Shown: positions 55,079 to 64,000 of the stretch, piece after piece
Layout: each line of letters begins with the position of its first letter
How positions within the stretch are numbered: the first letter of the stretch is position 1
NCBI GenBank assembly: GCA_001797315.1
Contig: MGPC01000026.1
Span: 1 to 64,000 of the forward strand
Direction: 5' to 3'
From: Curvibacter sp. GWA2_64_110
Lineage (GTDB): Bacteria; Pseudomonadota; Gammaproteobacteria; Burkholderiales; Burkholderiaceae_C
Length of the DNA: 64,000 nt
Made by a program: the position numbers and the translations under genes
Notes under the pieces: generated by a model
Told to the model about the DNA's origin: nothing
Databases searched by the model: none
The model's input: the letters and a program-made list of their open reading frames with translations, nothing else

Positions 55079-56631
55079 GCGGTGGCGAGCGAGATGCCTT
55101 TGAACTCGCCGCTGGCAATGCGCTTTTGCCACTCGGCTGGGCCGGTGATGTGGGCGCTGGTGCCGCCGGAATCCACCGCCACGGTGACGGGCATGTCGAC
55201 CACGTCGAACTCGTAGATGGCTTCCATGCCGAGGTCGGCAAAGCCCACCACCTTGGCGGTCTTGATGGCCTTGCTCACTAGGTAGGCGGCGCCGCCGACA
55301 GCCATCAGGTAGGCGCTCTTGTGCTTCTCGATCGCCTTGATGGCCTCCGGGCCGCGCTCGGCCTTGCCGATCATGGCGATCAGGCCGGTCTGGCTGAGCA
55401 TCATGTCGGTGAACTTGTCCATGCGGGTGGCGGTGGTCGGGCCGGCGGGGCCGACGGCTTCGCCCTTGACCGGGTCGACCGGGCCGACGTAGTAGATCAC
55501 GCGGTTGGTGAAGTCCACCGGCAGCTTCTCGCCCTTGGCCAGCATGTCCTGGATGCGCTTGTGCGCGGCATCGCGGCCGGTCAGCATCTTGCCGTTGAGC
55601 AACAGGGTGTCTCCCGGCTTCCAGCTGGCCACTTCTTCCTTGCTCAGGGTGTCGAGGTTGACACGCTTGCTCTTTTTCGTGTCAGGCGTCCAGTCGACGT
55701 TGGGCCAGAGGTCCAGGCTCGGCGCATCGAGGTAGACCGGGCCGGAGCCGTCCATCACGAAGTGCGCATGGCGCGTGGCGGCGCAGTTCGGGATCATGGC
55801 CACCGGCTTGCTGGCGGCGTGCGTCGGGTACATCTTGATCTTGACGTCAAGCACCGTGGTCAAACCACCCAGGCCCTGGGCGCCGATGCCCAGCGCGTTG
55901 ACCTTCTCATGCAGCTCCAGGCGCAGTTCTTCCACCTGCGTGAGCTTCTCGCCCTTGGCCGCCTTGGCCTGCAGTTCGTACATGTCGAGGTCGTCCATCA
56001 GGCTTTCCTTGGCCATCAGCACGGCCTTCTCGGCCGTGCCGCCGATGCCGATGCCCAGCATGCCGGGCGGGCACCAGCCGGCGCCCATGGTCGGCACGGT
56101 CTTGAGCACCCAGTCGACCACGGAGTCGCTCGGGTTGAGCATGACCATCTTGCTCTTGTTCTCGCTGCCGCCACCCTTGGCGGCGACGGTCACGTCGAGC
56201 TTGTTGCCCGGCACGATCTCGGTGAAGATCACCGCCGGCGTGTTGTCCTGCGTGTTCTTGCGTGCGAACTGCGGGTCGGCCACCACCGAGGCGCGCAGCG
56301 TGTTGTCCGGGTGGTTGTAGCCGCGGCGCACGCCTTCATTGATGGCGTCGTCCAGGCTGCCGGTGAAACCCTCCAGCCGCACGTCCATGCCGATCTTCAG
56401 GAACACGTTGACGATGCCGGTGTCCTGGCAGATCGGGCGGTGGCCGGTGGCGCTCATCTTGCTGTTGGTCAGGATCTGCGCAATCGCATCCTTGGCCGCC
56501 GGGCTTTGCTCGCGCTCGTAGGCGCGCGCCAGGTGGGCGATGTAGTCGGCCGGGTGGTAGTAGCTGATGTACTGCAGGGCGGCGGCGACGGACTCGATCA
56601 GATCGGCTTGGCGGATGGTGGTCGTGGACAT
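55075..56631 (-). CDS. fumA: Class I fumarate hydratase (4Fe-4S)
   Basis: A 518-residue iron-sulfur fumarase of the TCA cycle. The cluster cysteines are expected in RPICQDTGIVNVF, GWCPPGMLGIGIGGT and PNCAATRHAHF; the C-terminal beta domain has GPTTATRMDKFTDMML. ATG 56631 is preceded by no similarity upstream though the frame stays open. Oxygen-sensitive class I enzymes are common in this family. Coupled to murI by overlapping stop and start. Confidence 0.93.
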   Translation of the reverse strand: MSTTTIRQADLIESVAAALQYISYYHPADYIAHLARAYEREQSPAAKDAIAQILTNSKMSATGHRPICQDTGIVNVFLKIGMDVRLEGFTGSLDDAINEGVRRGYNHPDNTLRASVVADPQFARKNTQDNTPAVIFTEIVPGNKLDVTVAAKGGGSENKSKMVMLNPSDSVVDWVLKTVPTMGAGWCPPGMLGIGIGGTAEKAVLMAKESLMDDLDMYELQAKAAKGEKLTQVEELRLELHEKVNALGIGAQGLGGLTTVLDVKIKMYPTHAASKPVAMIPNCAATRHAHFVMDGSGPVYLDAPSLDLWPNVDWTPDTKKSKRVNLDTLSKEEVASWKPGDTLLLNGKMLTGRDAAHKRIQDMLAKGEKLPVDFTNRVIYYVGPVDPVKGEAVGPAGPTTATRMDKFTDMMLSQTGLIAMIGKAERGPEAIKAIEKHKSAYLMAVGGAAYLVSKAIKTAKVVGFADLGMEAIYEFDVVDMPVTVAVDSGGTSAHITGPAEWQKRIASGEFKGISLATA

Positions 56632-56666
56632 GTTGGTGATGGTGGTTGAGCGTTGTGGATGCGGTT

Positions 56667-57269
56667 TCAGTGAGCGTTCTGGTGGCTGCTGGTGAGCAGC
56701 TTGTCGGTGTAGGCAATGGCCAGGGCACTGAGCAGGAACGTGATGTGAATGAGGGTCTGCCACATCAGCACCTTGACGTCGTAGTTGGCGGCGTTGATGA
56801 AGGTCTTGAGCAGGTGAATCGAGCTGATGCCGATGATGGCGGTGCCCAGCTTGACCTTGAGTACCGACGCATTCACGTGGCTCAGCCATTCGGGCTGGTC
56901 GGGGTGGCCTTCGAGGTTCATGCGGCTCACGAACGTTTCATAGCCGCCGACGATCACCATGATCAGCAGGTTGGAGATCATCACCACGTCGATCAGCGCC
57001 AGCACCACCAGCATGATGATGGTCTCGTTCAGCGAGGTGATGTTGGCGCTTTCCTTGTAGCCGATGCTGGTGACCAGCGCCTGCAGTGCGGCCTGGCTGC
57101 CGAAGGCGGCTTCCAGCAGGTGCACCAGTTCGACCCAGAAATGGAAGACGTAGACGCCTTGCGCAGCAATCAGGCCCAGGTACAGTGGCAGCTGCAGCCA
57201 GCGGCTGGCAAAAATGAAGGCGGGCAGGGGGCGCAGCGGCGAAGCTTTGGACGGTTCGGGGGTGGACAT
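56667..57269 (-). CDS. UPF0114/YqhA family membrane protein (TIGR00645)
   Basis: A 200-residue membrane protein with about four hydrophobic spans and the family stretches [20 protein letters not shown] and [20 protein letters not shown]. Function unknown. ATG 57269 is chosen; the frame extends 38 codons upstream without similarity. It precedes fumarase by 35 bp and may share its transcript. Confidence 0.87.
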   Translation of the reverse strand: MSTPEPSKASPLRPLPAFIFASRWLQLPLYLGLIAAQGVYVFHFWVELVHLLEAAFGSQAALQALVTSIGYKESANITSLNETIIMLVVLALIDVVMISNLLIMVIVGGYETFVSRMNLEGHPDQPEWLSHVNASVLKVKLGTAIIGISSIHLLKTFINAANYDVKVLMWQTLIHITFLLSALAIAYTDKLLTSSHQNAH

Positions 57270-57430
57270 CAGGACAAAACTCGGGTTCCCATCTAGGACA
57301 AAGATTTTAGGCTGCATTTCCATACGGAGCCGGGATTGGGTACATTGGGAGGCAGTTGTCCCGTCAGTGACTTGTAAGGGCAAAACCCGACATTCCGGGG
57401 CGATTCAATTTCTACTAGAGGAAACAAGCC

Positions 57431-59425
<1,995 letters not shown>

Positions 59426-59490
59426 TACGGCTGAGAACAGAGCAAGCCACGGACTTCCCGAAAGGGGCCGTGGATTGGCTGGAGCAATAA

Positions 59491-59518
59491 AAAAGCCCGC
59501 AGATGCGGGCTTTTTGTT
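59491..59518. terminator. Bidirectional terminator between acs and cytochrome c
   Basis: Perfect 10-bp stem (59491-59500 with 59505-59514), 4-nt loop; A-run on the left and T-run on the right serve both convergent transcripts. Confidence 0.9.
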
Positions 59519-59534
59519 TCCGAAGAAGTTTGGC

Positions 59535-59843
59535 TTACTTCTGGGACAGCACCCAGGCAACCAGCTTGTGGGCTTCGGCGTCGTTGACCTGGGGGTTGGC
59601 GGGCATGGGCACCGGGCCCCAAACGCCAGCACCACCCTTGATGACCTTGGCGGCCAGCTTGTCGGCGGCGGACTTGTCGCCTTTGTACTTGGCGGCGACA
59701 TCCTTGAAGGCCGGGCCGACCAGCTTCTTGTCGACGGCGTGGCAGGCCATGCAGTTCTTGGAAGTGGCCAGAGCCTGGTCGGCGAAGGCAGGGGCGGTCA
59801 CGGAAACAGCAGCGACCAGGGCAAACAAAGCACGTTTCATCAT
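59535..59843 (-). CDS. Small periplasmic cytochrome c (c-551/c-552 type)
   Basis: A 102-residue class I cytochrome with signal peptide (MMKRALFALVAAVSVTAPAFA), heme motif CMACH right after the mature start, and the axial Met in VPMPAN. Probably an electron carrier to a terminal oxidase. Monocistronic. Confidence 0.93.
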   Translation of the reverse strand: MMKRALFALVAAVSVTAPAFADQALATSKNCMACHAVDKKLVGPAFKDVAAKYKGDKSAADKLAAKVIKGGAGVWGPVPMPANPQVNDAEAHKLVAWVLSQK

Positions 59844-59941
59844 TTCCTCGTGAGGTGAGTTAAATTAAGCAAACAACGATATTGTAATAACTACGGTTGA
59901 CCGCTGCTGGGCAGCAGCCGTACAGAAACTGGGGAATTGAG

Positions 59942-60181
59942 ATGTATTTGCTGGGCTTGGGCGTCATTCTGCTGCTGCTGAAATTCCTGGCCATCGGGCC
60001 GGTCGCCGCCTGGGACTGGTGGGTGGTTCTGGCGCCGTTCGCCTTGGCGGTGGCCTGGTGGGCCTGGGCGGATGCTTCCGGCTACACCCGACGCAAGGCC
60101 ATGGCGCGGGAGGAGCAACGCCGGCAGGCGCGCATCGACCGCAGCCATGCTGCCATGGGCACCAAGCGCAAGCGCCCCTGA
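59942..60181 (+). CDS. TIGR04438 family small Trp-rich protein
   Basis: A 79-residue protein with two hydrophobic segments (YLLGLGVILLLLKFLAIGP and VVLAPFALAVAWWAWADA) joined by WDWWV, then a basic tail (TRRKAMAREEQRRQARIDR). It matches the small Trp-rich family known from Burkholderiales; function unknown. ATG 59942. Confidence 0.85.
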   Translation: MYLLGLGVILLLLKFLAIGPVAAWDWWVVLAPFALAVAWWAWADASGYTRRKAMAREEQRRQARIDRSHAAMGTKRKRP

Positions 60182-60347
60182 GCGGCGCAAAAGCCCCGGC
60201 AAGCCGTCCGTGTGTCGCCGGGGGCCGCAGCAGGGCTCGCGCGGCACGTCGGTATGGCCCTTCAATCCATCGGTCAAGCGGTGGGTGGGACATAATCGCA
60301 AAAGCTTTTCCCCTGTTTCCAGGTAACCACTGACTCGAAGAACCACC

Positions 60348-62180
60348 ATGCCAGCCTATCGTTCCCAAACTTCCACCGCCGGTCGCAACATGGCAGGTGC
60401 GCGTGCACTCTGGCGCGCCACCGGCATGAAGGACGGCGACTTCAGCAAGCCCATCATTGCCATTGCCAACTCCTTCACCCAGTTCGTGCCCGGCCACGTG
60501 CACCTGAAGGATCTGGGCCAGCTGGTGGCGCGCGAGATCGAAGCCGCCGGTGGCGTCGCCAAGGAGTTCAATACCATTGCCGTGGACGATGGCATTGCCA
60601 TGGGCCACGACGGCATGCTGTACTCGCTGCCCAGCCGCGACATCATTGCCGACTCGGTGGAGTACATGGTCAACGCCCACTGCGCCGATGCGCTGGTGTG
60701 CATTTCCAACTGCGACAAGATCACCCCCGGCATGCTGATGGCCGCCATGCGCCTGAACATCCCGGTGGTGTTCGTCTCCGGCGGCCCGATGGAAGCCGGC
60801 AAGACCAAACTGGGCGTGATCAAGCTGGACCTGATCGACGCCATGGTGATGGCCGCCGACGACAAGGTGTCGGACGAGGAGGTGGCCGAGGTGGAGCGTT
60901 CAGCCTGCCCGACCTGTGGTTCCTGCTCCGGCATGTTCACCGCCAATTCCATGAACTGCCTGGCCGAGGCGCTGGGCCTGGCGCTGCCCGGCAATGGCAC
61001 GGTGGTCGCTACGCACGCCGACCGCGAGCAGCTGTTCAAGGGCGCCGGCCGTCTGGTGGTGGAGCTGTGCAAGCGCTACTACGAGCAGGGCGATGAGACC
61101 GTGCTACCGCGCTCGGTGGGCTTCAAGGCCTTCGAGAACGCCATTGCGCTGGACATCGCCATGGGCGGCTCGACCAACACCATCCTGCACCTGCTGGCGA
61201 TCGCGCAGGAAGCCGAGATCGACTTCACCATGCAGGACATCGACCGCATGTCGCGCACGGTGCCGCAACTGTGCAAGGTGGCGCCCAACACGAACAAGTA
61301 CCACGTCGAGGACGTGCACCGCGCCGGCGGCATCATGGCCATCCTGGGTGAGCTCGACCGCGCGGGCAAGCTGCATACCGACGTGCCGACCGTCCACGCC
61401 AAGACGATGAAGGACGCACTGGACCAGTGGGACATCAAACGCAATCCCTCACCCGAGGTGCAGACCTTCTACCGGGCGGGGCCGGCCGGCAAGCCGACCC
61501 AGATCGCCTTCAGCCAGTCCACACGCTGGCCCAGCCTGGACACCGACCGCGCCGAAGGCTGCATCCGCTCCATCGACCACGCTTTCTCGCAAGAGGGCGG
61601 TCTGGCCGTGCTGGTGGGCAATATTGCGCAGAATGGTTGCGTGGTGAAGACCGCCGGCGTGGACGACGCCTTGCTGGTGTTCGAAGGTCCGGCCCATGTG
61701 ACCGAATCGCAGGACGAGGCGGTGGCCAACATCCTGGACGACAAGGTCAAGGCCGGCGACGTGGTGATCGTGCGTTACGAGGGCCCCAAGGGCGGCCCCG
61801 GCATGCAGGAAATGCTTTACCCGACCTCGTACATCAAGTCCAAGGGCCTGGGCAAGGCCTGCGCATTGCTGACCGACGGGCGCTTCTCCGGCGGCACTTC
61901 CGGCCTGTCGATCGGCCACTGCTCGCCGGAGGCGGCGGCCGGCGGTGCGATCGGTCTGGTGCGCAATGGCGACCGCATCCGCATCGACATCCCGAACCGC
62001 CGCATCGATGTGCTGTTGTCCGACGAGGAACTAGCCAAGCGCCGAGCCGAGCAGGACGCCAAGGGCTGGAAGCCGGCGCAGCCGCGCAAGCGCAAGGTGT
62101 CGGCGGCGCTCAAGGCCTACGCCAAGCTGGTGATGTCGGCCGATAAAGGCGCTGTGCGCGATCTGTCGCTGCTCGACTGA
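60348..62180 (+). CDS. ilvD: Dihydroxy-acid dehydratase
   Basis: A 610-residue iron-sulfur dehydratase forming 2-oxoisovalerate and 2-oxo-3-methylvalerate. Motifs [34 protein letters not shown] and the C-terminal [15 protein letters not shown]. It supplies leuA substrate but is unlinked from the ilvIHC block 49 kb away, normal for this group. Confidence 0.96.
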   Translation: MPAYRSQTSTAGRNMAGARALWRATGMKDGDFSKPIIAIANSFTQFVPGHVHLKDLGQLVAREIEAAGGVAKEFNTIAVDDGIAMGHDGMLYSLPSRDIIADSVEYMVNAHCADALVCISNCDKITPGMLMAAMRLNIPVVFVSGGPMEAGKTKLGVIKLDLIDAMVMAADDKVSDEEVAEVERSACPTCGSCSGMFTANSMNCLAEALGLALPGNGTVVATHADREQLFKGAGRLVVELCKRYYEQGDETVLPRSVGFKAFENAIALDIAMGGSTNTILHLLAIAQEAEIDFTMQDIDRMSRTVPQLCKVAPNTNKYHVEDVHRAGGIMAILGELDRAGKLHTDVPTVHAKTMKDALDQWDIKRNPSPEVQTFYRAGPAGKPTQIAFSQSTRWPSLDTDRAEGCIRSIDHAFSQEGGLAVLVGNIAQNGCVVKTAGVDDALLVFEGPAHVTESQDEAVANILDDKVKAGDVVIVRYEGPKGGPGMQEMLYPTSYIKSKGLGKACALLTDGRFSGGTSGLSIGHCSPEAAAGGAIGLVRNGDRIRIDIPNRRIDVLLSDEELAKRRAEQDAKGWKPAQPRKRKVSAALKAYAKLVMSADKGAVRDLSLLD

Positions 62181-62188
62181 CCATTGCC

Positions 62189-62225
62189 CTGTGGCCGGCA
62201 CGCCCGTAGCGGCGGCCGGCCACAG
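62189..62225. repeat. Hairpin after ilvD
   Basis: 11-bp perfect arms (62189-62199 and 62215-62225) eight bases after the ilvD stop, with no T-tract. May be a Rho-type or processing structure. Confidence 0.5.
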
Positions 62226-62279
62226 AGGCAGGCGAGCGCGGGACCGGGCACCATGCAGGCGACACGTCTGATTTGTGCG

Positions 62280-62314
62280 TGTGCCCCGGCACCGGAGGCG
62301 CCAGCCGGGGCACA
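62280..62314. repeat. Hairpin ten bases before lgt
   Basis: 11-bp perfect GC-rich arms (62280-62290 and 62304-62314) with a 13-nt loop. It ends nine bases before the lgt ATG and would occlude its ribosome site when folded. Confidence 0.5.
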
Positions 62315-62323
62315 ATGGCGCCC

Positions 62324-63142
62324 ATGCTGATTCACCCGCACATCAATCCTGTCGCCCTGCAACTCGGACCCTTGGCTGTCCACTGGTACGGCATCACCTA
62401 CCTGGTGGCCTTTGCCTTGTTCATGTTCCTCGGGACGCGGCGGCTGCGACACGAGCCCTATGCCTCACTGACAGGGGCGCAGGCCTGGCGCCGGCGCGAC
62501 GTGGAGGACATCCTGTTTCTCGGTGTCATGGGGGTGGTGATCGGCGGCCGCCTGGGCTACTGCCTGTTCTACAAGCCAGGCTACTACCTGAGTCACCCGC
62601 TGGAGATCTTTTTCGTCTGGCAGGGCGGCATGAGCTTTCACGGCGGCATGCTGGGGGTGGTGGGCGCAATGCTCTGGTTCGCCCACAGCCGCAAGAAACC
62701 GTGGCTGCAGGTGGCCGATTTCGTGGCGCCCTGCGTGCCCACCGGGCTGGCGGCCGGGCGTGTCGGCAATTTCATCAACGGTGAGCTCTGGGGGCGCGTG
62801 GCCGACCCGTCCTTGCCCTGGGCCATGCTGTTCCGCGGGGCCGGCGAGGCGCCGCGCCATCCCTCGCAGGTCTACCAGTTCCTGCTCGAAGGCCTGTTGC
62901 TGTTCGTGCTGCTGTGGTGGTATGCCCACAAACCGCGCCGCACGGGCCAGGTGGCGGCGGCCTTCCTGTTCGGCTACGGCGTGCTGCGCTTCATTGCCGA
63001 GTTCTTCCGCGAACCGGATGATTTTCTCGGCCTGCTGTCGCTGGGCCTGAGCATGGGGCAGTGGCTGTGCCTGCCCATGATCGTCGGCGGCATGGGGTTG
63101 TGGTGGTGGGCCAACAGCCGCTCGCTTGACCGGGGCGCTTGA
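62324..63142 (+). CDS. lgt: Prolipoprotein diacylglyceryl transferase
   Basis: A 272-residue inner-membrane enzyme, first step of lipoprotein maturation. Seven membrane segments; signatures [22 protein letters not shown] and [17 protein letters not shown] 62324 gives the family N-terminus [15 protein letters not shown]. Confidence 0.95.
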   Translation: MLIHPHINPVALQLGPLAVHWYGITYLVAFALFMFLGTRRLRHEPYASLTGAQAWRRRDVEDILFLGVMGVVIGGRLGYCLFYKPGYYLSHPLEIFFVWQGGMSFHGGMLGVVGAMLWFAHSRKKPWLQVADFVAPCVPTGLAAGRVGNFINGELWGRVADPSLPWAMLFRGAGEAPRHPSQVYQFLLEGLLLFVLLWWYAHKPRRTGQVAAAFLFGYGVLRFIAEFFREPDDFLGLLSLGLSMGQWLCLPMIVGGMGLWWWANSRSLDRGA

Positions 63143-63200
63143 AACGTGTGCCGTTTTTAGGCGAAATTGGCTTTTTCTCCTGATGGGGAAGGCGCCGATA

Positions 63201-63217
63201 GCTATCGAAATAATAGC
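63201..63217. repeat. Dispersed 17-bp inverted repeat, copy 4 (intergenic)
   Basis: GCTATC-GAAAT-AATAGC in the 226-bp gap after lgt, the only copy wholly outside a gene. Confidence 0.55.
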
Positions 63218-63272
63218 ATTTTTGAGCCGTCCGTGAGTTGGATGGCATTGCTCAGGGTTTTCCTGTATCGAG

Positions 63273-63288
63273 TAATTACGCATAATTA
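63273..63288. promoter_or_regulatory. AT-rich repeat upstream of the GntR gene
   Basis: TAATTA-CGCA-TAATTA, near GAAAATTACG. Possible operator or promoter element of the regulator that follows; weak evidence. Confidence 0.25.
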
Positions 63289-63368
63289 TGGAAAATTACG
63301 AGAACGGCAAAGCACTTTTCCATGCAGCCCAACCCGGTTTCATCCATCAACCAGAAGTGAGCGTCCTG

Positions 63369-64000
63369 ATGCGTTTGGTCCACAACTCTCTGCACGAGCG
63401 TGTTGCCGCCACGCTGCGCGAGGAGATTTTCGGCGGCATGCTGGCGCCGGGCAGCTTCGTCGACGAAGTGGCGCTGTGCGAACGCTTGAAGATTTCGCGC
63501 ACGCCGCTGCGCGAGGCGCTCAAGGTGCTCAGCGCCGAAGGACTGGTGCGCCACGAGCTGCGTCGCGGCTGCTTTGTCAACGAGGTGACCGAGCAGGATC
63601 TGGATGAGATCTTTCCCGTCATCGCCTTGCTCGAAGGGCGCTGCGCCTTCGAGGCAGCACGCAACGCCAGCGATACCGACCTGGCGGTGCTGCAGACGCT
63701 GCACGACAAGTTGCAGTCCCACGCCGAAGCCAGGCGCATCGTCGACTACTACCAGACCAACCACGCCATCCACGAGGCCATCATCACGCTGGCCAACAAC
63801 CGCTGGCTGGCCCAGGTGATCGGCGACCTGCGCAAGATCCTCAAGCTGGCGCGTCTGCAGGGCCTGCATGCGCCGGGCCGTCTGACGCAAAGTCTGAACG
63901 AGCATCTTGCGGTATTTGCCGCGCTCAAGGCGCGCGACTGCGAAGGGGCGGAAGCGGCCATGCGCACGCACCTGACGCGCCAGCGCGAAGCCTTGCGCGA
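63369..64000 (+). CDS. GntR family regulator, FCD subfamily (3' end outside window)
   Basis: The frame is open to the right edge, so the C-terminus is missing. Winged HTH at the start (LHERVAATLREEIFGGMLAPG, RLKISRTPLREALKVLSAEG, LRRGCFVNEV), then the all-helical FCD effector domain (IFPVIALLEGRCAFEAA, YYQTNHAIHEAIITLANNRW). FCD regulators usually sense carboxylic acids. ATG 63369 is preferred; the frame is open further up to ATG 63288, which would add 27 residues. Confidence 0.87.
   Translation, partial: MRLVHNSLHERVAATLREEIFGGMLAPGSFVDEVALCERLKISRTPLREALKVLSAEGLVRHELRRGCFVNEVTEQDLDEIFPVIALLEGRCAFEAARNASDTDLAVLQTLHDKLQSHAEARRIVDYYQTNHAIHEAIITLANNRWLAQVIGDLRKILKLARLQGLHAPGRLTQSLNEHLAVFAALKARDCEGAEAAMRTHLTRQREALR

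Noticed and set aside
62189-62225. Rho-independent terminator after ilvD
   Set aside because: The stem is good but no T-tract follows; listed as a hairpin only.

Overview
The window is a high-GC bacterial chromosome segment that looks like a betaproteobacterium of the family Comamonadaceae (order Burkholderiales). The reasons are gene content and order: ilvI-ilvH-ilvC-pssA-leuA in one run, an ECF sigma factor followed by DUF3619, DUF3106 and RDD genes, the aat-bpt pair, a small Trp-rich TIGR04438 protein, an aerobic benzoyl-CoA (box) pathway, and a short dispersed 17-bp inverted repeat with GCTAT..GATAGC arms. Species cannot be named from the sequence alone.

Layout. 0-6.4 kb: end of a chemoreceptor with a zinc-binding CZB domain, a FemAB-like acyltransferase, nadE-glnB, and a reverse-strand run of dgkA, a LOG-family hydrolase, RDD and DUF3106 genes. 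6.4-15.9 kb: an ECF sigma factor operon on the minus strand, then the branched-chain amino acid block ilvI-ilvH-ilvC, pssA, and leuA behind a recognisable leucine attenuator, then pbpG and an IclR regulator. 16-17.6 kb: the N-end-rule transferases bpt and aat, tRNA-Pro, and a broken 5' half of tRNA-Arg(UCU).

17.6-41.6 kb is bounded by that tRNA-Arg remnant and an intact tRNA-Arg(UCU) and holds two catabolic modules. One is a TetR-controlled phenylpropanoid-type operon (feruloyl-CoA synthase-like gene with a frameshift, enoyl-CoA hydratase, thiolase, TctC binding protein). The other is a complete aerobic hybrid benzoate pathway around the regulator gene boxR. Leftward run pnbB-like, boxD, bclA, an alpha/beta hydrolase and a five-gene LIV-type ABC transporter. 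Rightward run boxC, boxB, boxA, an enoyl-CoA hydratase, a 3-hydroxyacyl-CoA dehydrogenase and a MaoC hydratase. Together these would import an aromatic acid, activate it to benzoyl-CoA, epoxidise and cleave the ring, and feed the product into beta-oxidation.

41.7-54.0 kb is a dense signalling locus: an HD-GYP response regulator, two related PAS histidine kinases, a GGDEF-EAL protein with degenerate motifs in both domains, a CheY-like receiver, a PAS protein with a poor ATPase domain, and a response regulator in which an excisionase/MerR-like HTH precedes the receiver. Divergently from the last lies a periplasmic binding protein gene followed by its probable kinase. A nearly perfect 34-bp palindrome sits in the divergent promoter region. 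This is the part of the window most likely to hold something not yet described.

54.0-64.0 kb returns to housekeeping genes: murI, class I fumarase, a UPF0114 membrane protein, acs, a small cytochrome c, the TIGR04438 protein, ilvD, lgt, and the start of a GntR/FCD regulator that runs off the end. No CRISPR array, insertion sequence, rRNA gene or integrase was seen.
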